From positions 492,184-556,183 of the forward strand of contig NZ_CP009312.1 in the NCBI RefSeq assembly GCF_001293125.1: a stretch of DNA of 64,000 bases, written 5' to 3'. The notes below the pieces were generated by a model. The model was not told the origin of the DNA. It did no database searches and was given only the letters and a program-made list of their open reading frames with translations. The translations under genes were made by a program, and so were the position numbers. Of the stretch, positions 18,849 to 28,509 are shown in pieces. Position 1 is the stretch's first letter. Every line of letters begins with the position of its first letter. Source of the DNA: Lawsonella clevelandensis. Lineage in GTDB: Bacteria > Actinomycetota > Actinomycetes > Mycobacteriales > Mycobacteriaceae.

Positions 18849-19434
18849 CCGTCCATCGCTTCTCGCTCGAAGGTAGGCCAGGCCGATGCGGCAACTAGTC
18901 CGTACCTTAGTGATCGCAGCCGTTGCAAGGCGCTTGTCTAGAAGTCTACGAGGAATCTGAGCGAATAGCAGCATGCTTTGGCGAGGCATCCTCGAGCAGG
19001 CTGCAGCGACCAGGGGAAAAGCGCTAAGAATCTTTATAATTAAGAATCTCTCAGTTACATTCTTAGTTTTAATAACCGGAGAAAATCTCCAACGGCGACC
19101 ACTGTGTCACATTAGTAACAATGGTCACTAATAGGTTTTATGCAGGTTGCCCTTTTAAATCACCCCCAAATAGGGGTATTTTAAAACTTTTTATTTAACA
19201 ATTCTTTCTTATAAAAAATTCAAAAAAGCCTTTTTACCTGCACTTATATAACTTTTTCAACGGATTAGGTCATCCTAATACGTCTTATCTGTCCCCACAT
19301 TTGCCCTATCCCGTCACAACCCGTCGGAAATACTCTTGTAACAAGTTTCGTTATCATCTAGTCTAATAACCATTAGGTAACGAAGCGGTCACGTCTGCTG
19401 GTTGCCGGACGTAATGCCCAAAGGAAGGACGCTC
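18849..19434. other. Long A+T-rich divergent region between sucC and the M23 peptidase gene
   Basis: About 586 bases without a convincing gene. The part from 19030 to 19370 is strikingly A+T-rich compared with its neighbours. It contains a CRP/GlxR-like palindrome at 19105-19120 and the inverted repeat ATTAGT-N10-ACTAAT across 19110-19131. It should hold the promoters of sucCD and of the secreted peptidase. Confidence 0.6.
19105..19120. promoter_or_regulatory. Candidate CRP/GlxR-type operator
   Basis: TGTCACATTAGTAACA matches the CRP-family consensus TGTGA-N6-TCACA at 8 of 10 positions. It lies in the divergent region between sucC and the LytM peptidase. In mycolate actinobacteria this regulator binds cAMP and controls TCA and wall hydrolase genes, so the location is sensible; binding is inferred only. 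Confidence 0.4.
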
Positions 19435-20157
19435 GTGAGCGGACAGCGAAAGAGTGAAGGTGTAGAAGCAACGAGGCTTCCCCGCCATCGCGCTTCGGTG
19501 AAGCCTATTTCTGGCGGCACTGTTGCTATTGCTCTCGCTGCGGGCGCTATGACGACCGCTGGTGTCACTTCCGCACTCGCCTCTGGCCACACCAGCATTC
19601 GTAGTGAATCCATCGAACTCGCCGGCAATGTTATTGGCCAGGATTCCTCCCTCACCCCCGTTATCGAGAACACCACCGACACTGACGCTCTCTCTGGCTT
19701 CGCAAGCCAGCTACAGGTAGCTGGTGCTGCACAGAATCGTCGTATGGCGGCAGAGCTAGCCTCCCGTCGCCCCACTGTGGTGCTTCCCGCCATCGGCATT
19801 ATCACCTCCGGATTCGGTCCGCGTTGGGGCTCCTTCCATGGCGGCGTTGATATTGCCAATGCTGTTGGCACTCCCATCCACGCCATCGCCGACGGTGTTA
19901 TCATCGATGCTGGCCCTGCCGCTGGTTACGGTAACTGGATTCGTGTTCGCCACAACAACGGTGCTATCTCCGTCTACGGCCACATGTACGACCTCTACGT
20001 TTCCAAAGGTCAGAAGGTGAAAGCAGGACAGAAGATCGCCGGAATGGGTTCCGCCGGTTTTTCCACCGGTACCCACCTCCACTTCGAGATTTGGCCCGAC
20101 GGCAAGCGCAAGGTCGACCCTATCCCGTGGCTCGCCCGCTTCGGCCTCCACTTCTAA
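19435..20157 (+). CDS. Secreted M23 (LytM-type) peptidase
   Basis: A 240-residue exported protein: a basic N-terminus, a hydrophobic stretch at about 27-50, a linker, then an M23 peptidase domain. The zinc ligands are visible as His135 and Asp139 (HGGVDIA) and His216 in THLHFEI, with catalytic His183 (YGHM) and His214. M23 enzymes cut peptidoglycan cross-bridges; some are regulators only, but here all ligands are present. Start GTG at 19435 is chosen because AAGGAAGGA precedes it by 5 bases. Position next to sucC matches Rv0950c. Confidence 0.9.
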   Translation: MSGQRKSEGVEATRLPRHRASVKPISGGTVAIALAAGAMTTAGVTSALASGHTSIRSESIELAGNVIGQDSSLTPVIENTTDTDALSGFASQLQVAGAAQNRRMAAELASRRPTVVLPAIGIITSGFGPRWGSFHGGVDIANAVGTPIHAIADGVIIDAGPAAGYGNWIRVRHNNGAISVYGHMYDLYVSKGQKVKAGQKIAGMGSAGFSTGTHLHFEIWPDGKRKVDPIPWLARFGLHF

Positions 20158-20176
20158 ATCTTTTCCCCTAAAGTTC

Positions 20177-20203
20177 AGCCCCGCAGCATAGCGCTGCGGG
20201 GCT
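20177..20203. terminator. Terminator between the M23 peptidase and pcrA
   Basis: Perfect 11-base arms AGCCCCGCAGC/GCTGCGGGGCT with a 5-base loop between two convergent genes; the T run on the plus side is short (GTTGCT). Confidence 0.8.
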
Positions 20204-20218
20204 GTTGCTATCCCGTGG

Positions 20219-22951
20219 TTATAGCTTTTCAATCGGTGCGGCAATCAACATAAGGCGCACCACACCAGACGAGCCGAAATCCACCAATGCAGTGGCGCTG
20301 GCCCCAACGCCAGTCACTTCCAGGACTTTTCCCAAGCCATACTTGTCGTGCACAACGCGATCTCCCTTCTCTACACTGATGGCGGAGCTATGACGGGGGT
20401 TCGCAATCTGTGGCGCCATACGACGGGTCTCCACTGGGTTACCCCAGCGCTTGTGGACATCGCCGTAACGCCCGCTGCGAGAGATACCACTCCGCCCAAC
20501 GTGATGCGCCGAGGACTTTCCTTCGCGGCTACCGGTGCCCCCACTGCGGCTACCCGCACCCCACGGGGAACCACCTCCAGTTCCCCACGAGTGACCGGAC
20601 GAGCCGTAGCTCCAGTCATCATCATCGAACTCGGGAGCTTCCCTCAGCACGTTGAGCAGATGCGCAGGAATCTCGTCCAGGAAACGCGACTGTGGATTAG
20701 ACTGCGGCTGCCCCCAACTGGAACGGACAACAGCACGGGTCACGTAGAGCTTCCTCTTGGCGCGGGTAATTCCGACATAGGCCAGACGACGTTCCTCAGA
20801 CAGCTCATTCTCGTCGGCGAGCGCCCGCATATGCGGGAACATGCCGTCCTCCCACCCGGTGACGAAGACGACCGGGAATTCCAGGCCCTTGGCCGAGTGC
20901 AGTGTCATGAGGGTGATCATGCCGTCGTCTTCATCAGGAATCTGATCCGTATCCGAGGTGAGCGAAACGCGTTCCAAGAACGCAGCAAGCGATCCTGGGG
21001 CGGCCAGTCCCTCCGTGCCCTCCGCCACCGTCTCCGCACTAATGCCGTTGGTGTCATCCTGCGCGAAAGATTCTTCCAGCGCTCGCAACGACGCGGCATC
21101 GGCGGAAAACTCGTGTGCCACAGACACTAGTTCGTTGAGGTTGTCGAGACGAGCTTGGTCTTGGGGGTCGTTAGAACCTTCCAAACTTGCCCGGTACCCT
21201 GACCGATCAATCACCAACTCCACAAGTTCTCCCAGGTCGGGAAGCGAGCCGGCACCTGCGGTATGTTCTGCGCCAGCACTATGGTTTTGGATACCAGTGA
21301 TGAGGGAGACAAACGCCGCAATGGCATTCTCCGCACGTGAGTTAAGGAAAGGGACGGTACCGTTCTGTGCACGGCAGCACGCCTCCCAGAGGGACACACC
21401 CTGCTGTTCGGCAAACATCGCCAGGCAGCTCATCGCGCGGTCGCCAATACCCCGTCGCGGAGTGTTGATGATACGGCGGAGGCTTACCGCATCCGCGGGG
21501 TTCTCCACCACCTTCAGGTAGGCGACGATGTCGCGGACTTCCATCCGCTCGTAGAAGCGGGTACCTCCCACTACCTTGTACGGTAACCCGGTGCGAATGA
21601 AGGCATCTTCCAGGGGACGCGATCCGTTGTTAGTTCGGTAGAACACCGCCATATCGCTGTAGGACATCCCCTCATCGTGGAGCTTGTCGATTTCACTACC
21701 AATGAAGCGGGCTTCATCATGCTCGTTATCTGCCACATAGAGGTCGATGAGGGGGCCATCACCTGCGGCAGTCCAGAGGTTCTTTTTTCGACGTCCTGCA
21801 TTGTTGTCAATGACGGCATTAGCGGCTGACAAAATGTTCTGTGTCGAACGGTAGTTTTGTTCGAGCAAAATGGTGGTGGCGTTGGTGAAATCCCGCTCAA
21901 ATTCCACGATGTTGCGGATAGTCGCTCCACGGAAGGCGTAAATGGATTGGTCGGCATCGCCCACTACACACAGTTCGGCGGGTTCCACCCCGTTGGAGCC
22001 ATCTCCCACCAGTGCCCGCACCAGCATGTATTGGGCATGGTTCGTATCTTGGTACTCGTCAACCAGCACATGTCGGAAGCGACGCTGGTAGTACTGCGCG
22101 ATCGCGGGATGGGATTCCAGGAGGGCGACGGTTTCCCCAATGAGGTCATCGAAATCGAAGGCATTGGCTGCCCGCAGACGAGCTTGGTAGATGCCGTACA
22201 CCTCGGAGGCAACTTTGTCGAAGTGTCCTTCATGCGCGTCGGCAGCCGCCGTTTCCGCATCAATAAGCTCGTTTTTCCAGTTCGAAATACGGTTTGCCAA
22301 GGCCTTAGGAGCGTATTTCTTGGGGTCGAGGTTGAGGTCCTTGACGATCATGGTGAGGAGTCGCTTGGCGTCATCAGCATCGTAAATGGTGAAGTTGCTG
22401 TTGACGACCTCGAGCTGTGCCGCCTGGGCGCGCAGAATACGGACGCACATGGAGTGGAATGTGGAAACCCACATGTAGGTTGCTTCTGTCCCAACAATGT
22501 GTTGAACACGCTCCCGCATCTCGGCAGCGGCTTTGTTCGTAAAGGTAATCGCCAGAATCTGAGAAGCGCGCACCGGCTGCGTTTCGAGCACATAGGCGAT
22601 ACGCCGGGTGAGAACAGTCGTTTTACCGGAACCAGCTCCGGCCACGATGAGGAGCGGAGTGCCAGTATGCTGGACAGCTTGCTGCTGTTGGGGGTTGAGC
22701 CCCTCGAGTAGTTGTTCGGCTGCATGCGGATCCCGCCGGCGATGCCAGCCCGCACGGGCGGTACGTGAAGTGCTTGCTTTCCCAGATACTGGTATGGAGG
22801 TAGCGGTGTCGGAGACAGGGATGCCGTCAGTGGGCAGGCTAAAAAGCCCCAACGGCGCATCTGCTGTAGGCTCGGAGCTTACTTCTGTCTGTGCCGGGGA
22901 GGTGGGAGTAGTCCGGTCGGGGGAAAAAGGATCTGCAGTCATGTCACTCAT
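20219..22951 (-). CDS. pcrA: UvrD/PcrA-type DNA helicase (UvrD1)
   Basis: A superfamily 1A helicase for nucleotide-excision repair and replication restart. It is 910 residues, longer than most relatives. The first 75 residues are low-complexity and Ser/Thr/Pro-rich, then LLEGLNPQQQQAV (Q motif, about 81-93), Walker A GAGSGKTT, the DEYQDTNHAQY box, QNYRST, TLHSAKGLEFPVVFVTGWED and VGITRAKRKLYVT. A Gly/Ser-rich linker leads to the C-terminal Tudor-like domain (GDRVVHDKYGLGKVLEV) that contacts RNA polymerase or Ku. The ATG at 22951 is chosen because GGAGG lies 5 bases upstream. Position next to the M23 gene matches Rv0949. Confidence 0.95.
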   Translation of the reverse strand: MSDMTADPFSPDRTTPTSPAQTEVSSEPTADAPLGLFSLPTDGIPVSDTATSIPVSGKASTSRTARAGWHRRRDPHAAEQLLEGLNPQQQQAVQHTGTPLLIVAGAGSGKTTVLTRRIAYVLETQPVRASQILAITFTNKAAAEMRERVQHIVGTEATYMWVSTFHSMCVRILRAQAAQLEVVNSNFTIYDADDAKRLLTMIVKDLNLDPKKYAPKALANRISNWKNELIDAETAAADAHEGHFDKVASEVYGIYQARLRAANAFDFDDLIGETVALLESHPAIAQYYQRRFRHVLVDEYQDTNHAQYMLVRALVGDGSNGVEPAELCVVGDADQSIYAFRGATIRNIVEFERDFTNATTILLEQNYRSTQNILSAANAVIDNNAGRRKKNLWTAAGDGPLIDLYVADNEHDEARFIGSEIDKLHDEGMSYSDMAVFYRTNNGSRPLEDAFIRTGLPYKVVGGTRFYERMEVRDIVAYLKVVENPADAVSLRRIINTPRRGIGDRAMSCLAMFAEQQGVSLWEACCRAQNGTVPFLNSRAENAIAAFVSLITGIQNHSAGAEHTAGAGSLPDLGELVELVIDRSGYRASLEGSNDPQDQARLDNLNELVSVAHEFSADAASLRALEESFAQDDTNGISAETVAEGTEGLAAPGSLAAFLERVSLTSDTDQIPDEDDGMITLMTLHSAKGLEFPVVFVTGWEDGMFPHMRALADENELSEERRLAYVGITRAKRKLYVTRAVVRSSWGQPQSNPQSRFLDEIPAHLLNVLREAPEFDDDDWSYGSSGHSWGTGGGSPWGAGSRSGGTGSREGKSSAHHVGRSGISRSGRYGDVHKRWGNPVETRRMAPQIANPRHSSAISVEKGDRVVHDKYGLGKVLEVTGVGASATALVDFGSSGVVRLMLIAAPIEKL

Positions 22952-23028
22952 ATTGTCCTCCAATCTACTGGAATGTAGCTTGCTGCTGTGACACGGGCCC
23001 TTTGCCCTTTCCGTGGAATAATGGAGCT

Positions 23029-23373
23029 ATGGCAGATTCCACTCATGAACCGCACGACCTGGCCTCTCCTGTTGATGAGTCAACAGACGAATGTCTTCAT
23101 GGAGATCCCACTGGCGCTAGCGATGAGTTGAGTGCTACTGAGATCAATGAGCTGCGGAAAGAAATCGACCAGCTGGATCGCACTATTCTTGAGTCCATTC
23201 AACGTCGTACTGAGATTTCTAAGATGATCGGTCAGACTCGAAAGAAGAGTGGCGGTCCCAGGCTAGTGCACAATCGCGAACTTAAAGTTATCGAGCGTTT
23301 CAGCGCGCTGGGGAAAGAAGGTCATCAGTTAGCACTGTTGCTGCTCCGCCTTGGACGCGGCCCTCTGGGATAG
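23029..23373 (+). CDS. AroQ-delta chorismate mutase
   Basis: Converts chorismate to prephenate for Phe/Tyr synthesis. The 114-residue protein resembles the intracellular M. tuberculosis enzyme Rv0948c: ELRKEIDQLDRTIL helix 1, RRTEISKMIG, GGPRLVHNRELKVIERF and the C-terminal LLLLRLGRG that interacts with DAHP synthase to boost activity. An acidic 40-residue N-terminus precedes the domain. Start ATG at 23029 follows a weak TGGAG. It is divergent from pcrA and 87 bases before pgi. Confidence 0.93.
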   Translation: MADSTHEPHDLASPVDESTDECLHGDPTGASDELSATEINELRKEIDQLDRTILESIQRRTEISKMIGQTRKKSGGPRLVHNRELKVIERFSALGKEGHQLALLLLRLGRGPLG

Positions 23374-23460
23374 TTACATTTATCCCTGTCACCACAATCT
23401 TTTTCGATTAAGTATCTAACCTCATCAGCAAACGTTCAGCACGTAATGGAGAGATAAGCA

Positions 23461-25188
23461 ATGACTGGTGCAACCCCTGTCGACATCACTACCACTCCCG
23501 CGTGGAATGACCTGCTCGGGCATTTCGCCACTGTGAAAGACCTCCACCTACGCGACATCTTCCAAGCTGATCCACAGCGTGGTACTGAACTGACCTATCA
23601 GGTCGGTGACCTCACCTTCGACCTCTCGAAGAACCGCATTACCCGCGAGACTCTCGATAAACTCATCGCCGTTGCCGAAGCCGCCAACATTCCCGCCAAG
23701 CGCGAAGCAATGTTCTCCGGCGAGCACATCAACTGCACCGAAGATCGCGCTGTCCTACACACCGCGCTGCGCCTCCCCCGCGATGCGGAGCTCATCGTCG
23801 ACGGCCACAACATCGTCGCTGACGTCCACAATGTTCTCGACCGCATGCATAGCTTCACCGATTCCCTCCGCAGCAAGGAATGGAAGGGCTACACCGGCAA
23901 AAACATCACCACCGTCGTCAACATTGGCATTGGCGGCTCGGACCTCGGCCCCGTCATGGTCGACCTAGCACTGCGCCATTACCAGGATGCCGGTATCTCC
24001 GCCCGCTACGTCTCCAACGTCGACCCGGCCGACCTGGTCGCCAAGACCTCTGACCTCAACCCCGCAGAGACCCTCTTCATCGTCGCCTCCAAGACCTTCA
24101 CCACCCAGGAGACCATGACTAACGCTGCCGCTGCTCGCCGCTGGCTTGTCTCGGGTCTGCAGGAGATCACCGGCAGCGAGGTGGGGGACGACGCCATCGC
24201 TAAGCACTTCGTGGCTGTCTCCACCAACGCTGAAAAGGTCGCAGACTTCGGCATTGATACCGCCAACATGTTCGGATTTTGGGATTGGGTTGGCGGCCGG
24301 TACTCCGTCGATTCCGCCATTGGCCTGTCCGTCATGACTGTTGTCGGCTATGACAATTTCCTCCGCTTCCTCGACGGCTTCCACACCATGGACGAGCACT
24401 TCCGTACTGCTCCACTGGCCGAAAACGTCCCCGTGCTGATGGGTCTCCTGGGTGTCTGGTACTCCGACTCTCAGCTCTTTAACGCTGATTCAAAGGCCGT
24501 CCTCCCCTACGTACAGGACCTCAGCCGCTTCCCCGCTTACCTGCAGCAGCTCACCATGGAATCGAACGGCAAGTCTGTCCGCACAGACGGCAGTCCTGTC
24601 ACCACATCCACCGGCGAAATCTACTGGGGTGAACCCGGCACCAATGGCCAGCATGCGTTCTACCAGCTGCTCCACCAAGGCACCCGGCTCGTCCCCACCG
24701 ACTTCATCGCTGTCGCCCAGCCGCTGGACGATCTGACCACTGCAGATGGCACCGGTTCAATGCATGACCTGCTCATGAGCAACTTCTTCGCCCAGACGAA
24801 GGTCCTTGCCTTTGGAAAGACCGCTGCCGAGATCGTTGCAGAAGGAACGCCGGAAGAGCTCGTCAACCACAAGGTCATGCCGGGTAACCGCCCCTCCACC
24901 TCTATCCTCGCTGCACGCCTTACCCCCGAGGTCGTCGGCTCCCTCATCGCTCTCTACGAACACATCGTCTTCGTCCAGGGCATGATCTACGCCGTCAATC
25001 CTTATGACCAGTGGGGTGTTGAACTCGGCAAGAAGCAGGCTGGAGATCTGCTGCCTTTCCTCACCGGTGATGCTGCCCTCCCCAGCGAGGTGCTCGCCGA
25101 CGCTGGCACCAGCCCCGCCGGTGTTGACTCCTCCACTGCCACTCTCATCTCCCGCTACCGTACGCTCCGTGCTGACGCACCGAAGTAA
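23461..25188 (+). CDS. pgi: Glucose-6-phosphate isomerase
   Basis: Interconverts glucose-6-phosphate and fructose-6-phosphate. The 575 residues hold the two family signatures in order: [19 protein letters not shown] near 155-175, and the later signature regions with [13 protein letters not shown] near 280 and [14 protein letters not shown] near 520. The residues around the catalytic Glu (SNGKSV) and His ([16 protein letters not shown]) are present. ATG at 23461 follows GGAGAG. A likely operon with the mutase gene upstream; the cysQ gene follows 57 bases downstream. Confidence 0.97.
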   Translation: MTGATPVDITTTPAWNDLLGHFATVKDLHLRDIFQADPQRGTELTYQVGDLTFDLSKNRITRETLDKLIAVAEAANIPAKREAMFSGEHINCTEDRAVLHTALRLPRDAELIVDGHNIVADVHNVLDRMHSFTDSLRSKEWKGYTGKNITTVVNIGIGGSDLGPVMVDLALRHYQDAGISARYVSNVDPADLVAKTSDLNPAETLFIVASKTFTTQETMTNAAAARRWLVSGLQEITGSEVGDDAIAKHFVAVSTNAEKVADFGIDTANMFGFWDWVGGRYSVDSAIGLSVMTVVGYDNFLRFLDGFHTMDEHFRTAPLAENVPVLMGLLGVWYSDSQLFNADSKAVLPYVQDLSRFPAYLQQLTMESNGKSVRTDGSPVTTSTGEIYWGEPGTNGQHAFYQLLHQGTRLVPTDFIAVAQPLDDLTTADGTGSMHDLLMSNFFAQTKVLAFGKTAAEIVAEGTPEELVNHKVMPGNRPSTSILAARLTPEVVGSLIALYEHIVFVQGMIYAVNPYDQWGVELGKKQAGDLLPFLTGDAALPSEVLADAGTSPAGVDSSTATLISRYRTLRADAPK

Positions 25189-25245
25189 CCTCGTCCACCC
25201 ACTATTCTCACTACACTGGGAACCAAGCTACTGAAGGAATTAGCA

Positions 25246-26001
25246 ATGAGTCTCAAACTTGACGACGTAACTCTCGCCCAGCGCATCGCCGCTGGTGCCG
25301 GAGCCATTCTCAAGGGCATCCGCTCCGGTGGCCTGCTGCGTGGACATGACCTTGGGGCAGCAGGCGATGAACTCGCCCAACGCTGGATCGCTTCCGTGCT
25401 AGCCAACCACCGTCCCGATGACGGCATGCTTTCAGAGGAGGCTCCCGATGAGGTCGAAGAGCGTCTGTCTAAGGACCGAGTGTGGATCATTGACCCGCTC
25501 GATGGCACTCGCGAGTTTTCCACTGGCCGCCTGGACTGGGCAGTACACATCTCCCTGGTTGAAAATGGCCTTCCAGTGGTAGCTGCCGTCGCAATGCCCG
25601 ACCTTAACCGCGTCTGGCACACCGCTAACGTGCAGGCAGTAACCGGCCCCTACTCCAACAAGATTGTCATTTCCCGCACCCGTCCGCCGGCCTGCGCAGA
25701 GTACGTGGCAGAAGCTGTTGGCCGCGAACTGCACCCAATGGGTTCGGCAGGTGCCAAAGGCATGTCCGTGCTCCTTGGCGACGCAGATGCCTACATTCAC
25801 TCCGGCGGACAGTACGAATGGGATTCCTGCGCTCCGGTGGGCGTGGCACTTGCTGCTGGCCTGCACTGCTCCCGTCTCGATGGCTCTCCGCTGGTCTACA
25901 ACCAGGAAGATACTTACCTTCCGGATCTCTTGATCTGCCGTAAGGAGATCGCGGGAGACATTCTTAAAGCTGTCACTGAATTCGAGGCTAAGAACAAATG
26001 A
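25246..26001 (+). CDS. cysQ: CysQ-like 3'(2'),5'-bisphosphate nucleotidase / inositol monophosphatase family
   Basis: A 251-residue metal-dependent phosphatase. It has the first metal-binding motif [12 protein letters not shown], the second [20 protein letters not shown] and a later [14 protein letters not shown]. The [13 protein letters not shown] segment is typical of CysQ, which clears PAP during sulfate assimilation, rather than of plain inositol phosphatases. Its TGA stop overlaps the ATG of thyA (ATGA), so the two are translationally coupled. AAGGA lies upstream of the ATG at 25246. Confidence 0.86.
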   Translation: MSLKLDDVTLAQRIAAGAGAILKGIRSGGLLRGHDLGAAGDELAQRWIASVLANHRPDDGMLSEEAPDEVEERLSKDRVWIIDPLDGTREFSTGRLDWAVHISLVENGLPVVAAVAMPDLNRVWHTANVQAVTGPYSNKIVISRTRPPACAEYVAEAVGRELHPMGSAGAKGMSVLLGDADAYIHSGGQYEWDSCAPVGVALAAGLHCSRLDGSPLVYNQEDTYLPDLLICRKEIAGDILKAVTEFEAKNK

Positions 26002-26795
26002 TCAATGCGCCCTATGAAGACCTCCTCCGTGAGGTGCTCACCCACGGCACGCCAAAAGCGGACCGTACTGGCACCGGTACGCGGAGTGTCTTCGGGGCGC
26101 AATTGCGCTACCACTTAGACGATGGCTTCCCGCTTATTACCACCAAGCGCGTTCATGTGAAATCCATTGTCTACGAGTTGTTGTGGTTCCTGCAGGGCAA
26201 CACGAATGTCCGCTGGCTGCAAGAGCATGGCGTCTCCATCTGGGATGAGTGGGCGGACGAGAACGGCGACCTGGGACCAGTCTATGGTGCTCAGTGGCGT
26301 TCCTGGCCCACCCCCACCGGAGAGACTCTTGACCAGATTAGCGCTGCACTTGAGCTGCTGCGTACCGACCCGGATTCGCGCCGCAATATTGTGTCCGCGT
26401 GGAACGTCTCAGAGTTACCGAAGATGGCCCTCTACCCCTGTCACACGCTCTTCCAGTTCTATGTCGCAGACAATAAGCTCAGCTGCCAGCTTTACCAGCG
26501 CTCTGCTGACCTCTTTTTGGGTGTGCCATTTAACATCGCTAGTTACTCTCTGCTCACCCACATGATGGCGCAACAGGCAGGTCTGGGTGTGGGAGACTTC
26601 ATCTGGACAGGCGGGGACTGCCACATCTACAACAACCATGTGGAGCAGGTAACGGAACAACTCTCCCGCGATCCCCTCCCTTACCCCACGCTAGAGCTGC
26701 GTCAAGCTGATAGTATTTTCGACTACCGGTACGAGGACATCCAGATTGTCGGCTACCAGCACCATCCTGCAATTAAAGCCCCGGTGGCGGTGTAG
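25998..26795 (+). CDS. thyA: Thymidylate synthase
   Basis: Makes dTMP from dUMP using methylene-tetrahydrofolate, which becomes dihydrofolate. The 265 residues include [11 protein letters not shown], the catalytic Cys148 in [32 protein letters not shown] and the FxYEDI end. Start overlaps the cysQ stop. The dihydrofolate reductase gene begins 2 bases after its stop, closing the folate cycle. Confidence 0.98.
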   Translation: MINAPYEDLLREVLTHGTPKADRTGTGTRSVFGAQLRYHLDDGFPLITTKRVHVKSIVYELLWFLQGNTNVRWLQEHGVSIWDEWADENGDLGPVYGAQWRSWPTPTGETLDQISAALELLRTDPDSRRNIVSAWNVSELPKMALYPCHTLFQFYVADNKLSCQLYQRSADLFLGVPFNIASYSLLTHMMAQQAGLGVGDFIWTGGDCHIYNNHVEQVTEQLSRDPLPYPTLELRQADSIFDYRYEDIQIVGYQHHPAIKAPVAV

Positions 26796-26797
26796 GC

Positions 26798-27310
26798 ATG
26801 ATTGGACTTATCTGGGCACAGTCCATTGACGGGTGGATTGGCCGTGACGGAACGATGCCCTGGCACGTTCCGGAAGATTTAGCGCATTTTAAACACATCA
26901 CCAATGCGGATCCCGTTGTCATGGGGCGAGTAACCTGGGATTCTCTCAACCCCCGCTTCCGCCCGCTTCCTGGCCGCCCTAACATCGTGTTGACGCGTGA
27001 CACAGAGTGGAGCGCCCCCGGCGCCCAGGTAGTGCACTCCCCGCTTGAAGCACTGGAAACTGCGGAAGAGTTAGCTAGTGAGGGCGACTTTTGGGTTATT
27101 GGGGGGTCGCATATCTACCGCGAGTTTATGCCGATTGCTCACCGCTGCGAAGTGACTGAACTCGATATCACCGTGGCGGGGGCGGACGCTGCCGCTCCAC
27201 GGCTCGACCCTGAGATTTGGCAGGAGATTGCTACTACGCAATGGGAGCGTTCCACCAGTGGAGTTCGTTACCGATTCCTCACCTTCGACCGGATTTCCCT
27301 CAGTAAGTAG
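26798..27310 (+). CDS. folA: Dihydrofolate reductase
   Basis: Regenerates tetrahydrofolate from the dihydrofolate made by ThyA. The 170-residue protein has IWAQSIDGWIGRDGTMPWHVPEDL, with the catalytic acidic residue at the start of the PEDL helix, VVMGRVTWDSL and WVIGGSHIYREF. It starts at ATG 26798, 2 bases after thyA. It converges on cobF. Confidence 0.97.
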   Translation: MIGLIWAQSIDGWIGRDGTMPWHVPEDLAHFKHITNADPVVMGRVTWDSLNPRFRPLPGRPNIVLTRDTEWSAPGAQVVHSPLEALETAEELASEGDFWVIGGSHIYREFMPIAHRCEVTELDITVAGADAAAPRLDPEIWQEIATTQWERSTSGVRYRFLTFDRISLSK

Positions 27311-27334
27311 GTGTCCATGACCCAACCGTTGCGG

Positions 27335-28027
27335 TCATGCAGCTCTTTTTTTCAGTGCAGCGATCTCCACTCCCACGTCTGCGACATAGCCTTCCCGCAG
27401 AACTTCGTTCTCCGCACGCAGATACGCACCCCAGTAAATGTAGGTATCAGGCGTTGCAACCTCCAGATATGCGTCACGACCGACCAGCATGACAAAAACG
27501 TTCTCACGCTGCGTCGGTGTGAGCGAGGAAAGCTTCCTCCCAGTGGTAATAGTGATGGTTCCATCGATATCGTTGGCCAACAGACCAAATGCGGCGGTAA
27601 GCGCGTGGACTGCAGAAACTCCGGGAATCACTCTGATAGTCGTTTCATCGCCTATGGCACGCACGATGCGTAGTGTCGAGTCGTATAGACTGGGGTCCCC
27701 CCACACCAGAAAGCCCACTCTGCCACCTTCGGGGAGAGCCTGGTGGAGTGCTTCGCTGATAAGGTCTGCGCGTGCTTGGTGCCACCGTTTAACCTCTGCT
27801 TGATAGTCCACCGGATGGCGGTCGCGTGGGGGATCGTGAAGCTCGAGAACGGTGGCGGCAACCGCGTGACAGCGTAAAACAGAACGTCGAAATTCGCGCA
27901 TATCTGTTGTAGCAGAACCCTTATCTAGAAAAACAACAGTGTCTAATTGCTGCATTTCACTGGTAGCCGAGAGAGTAATGTCCTCTGCTCCACCAGTTCC
28001 AATGCCGATTACACTCACGTGATACAC
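27335..28027 (-). CDS. cobF: CobF-like precorrin-6A synthase (deacetylating), orphan
   Basis: A 230-residue SAM-dependent tetrapyrrole methylase. The N-terminus VSVIGIGTGGAEDITL binds the cofactor, and FLVWGDPSLYDSTLRIV and VIPGVSAVHALTAAFG are the standard family motifs. CobF methylates C1 with deacetylation in the aerobic cobalamin pathway. No other cobalamin genes are in the window, so it may be a relic or used elsewhere. ATG at 28027; a regulatory region shared with the porin operon follows. Confidence 0.85.
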   Translation of the reverse strand: MYHVSVIGIGTGGAEDITLSATSEMQQLDTVVFLDKGSATTDMREFRRSVLRCHAVAATVLELHDPPRDRHPVDYQAEVKRWHQARADLISEALHQALPEGGRVGFLVWGDPSLYDSTLRIVRAIGDETTIRVIPGVSAVHALTAAFGLLANDIDGTITITTGRKLSSLTPTQRENVFVMLVGRDAYLEVATPDTYIYWGAYLRAENEVLREGYVADVGVEIAALKKRAA

Positions 28028-28509
28028 ACTTTGTGAGTAATCGAGGCAGTTCCGTCAAGGAAAAGTTAGTGTGTTAATTGTCACAAACTCGTTTTCAGGA
28101 AATTGTTCACACACGGATGACGAGATTTTGCACATACACGGGAATTACCCACACTCACATGACTCACTTCTCTTGATAAGCATCGGTATCTAATGTCAGC
28201 TATTCCATTTCGGTAAGTTTCTCAATAATTCTTAAATTCCAGAGTTATGTCAGGTTGAAATCATCATGCAGCAGAAATGCTCCGCAGAACAAAAAGTCGG
28301 ATGATGACTATTTGGTAAATATTGAATGAATGACCAATACTCCTGCATTGCAAGGTTTTTATCGACTGAATCTAATGGAAACAGACATCATCACATAAGT
28401 TTTTTTATTCTAATTGCGACAGCCTTATTCCCATTTTGCAATCAACAAAGATGAGTGTTTACTAAGAACCAAACATTCGCTCCCCTACTCTTCTCCCCAA
28501 GGAGTATCC
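28028..28509. other. Regulatory region upstream of the porin operon and cobF
   Basis: This 482-base region is A+T-rich and without coding pattern. It contains a near-perfect CRP-type palindrome at 28070-28085 and several T runs (28397-28410). An AAGGAG ribosome site (28499-28504) closes it on the porin side. Promoter elements for both divergent genes must lie here; I cannot pick a -10/-35 pair with confidence. Confidence 0.6.
28070..28085. promoter_or_regulatory. Candidate CRP/GlxR-type operator, 9 of 10 positions
   Basis: TGTGTTAATTGTCACA matches TGTGA-N6-TCACA at every position but one. It lies 43 bases from the cobF start and about 425 from the porin start. Use by the cAMP receptor GlxR/CRP is inferred from the motif alone. 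Confidence 0.5.
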
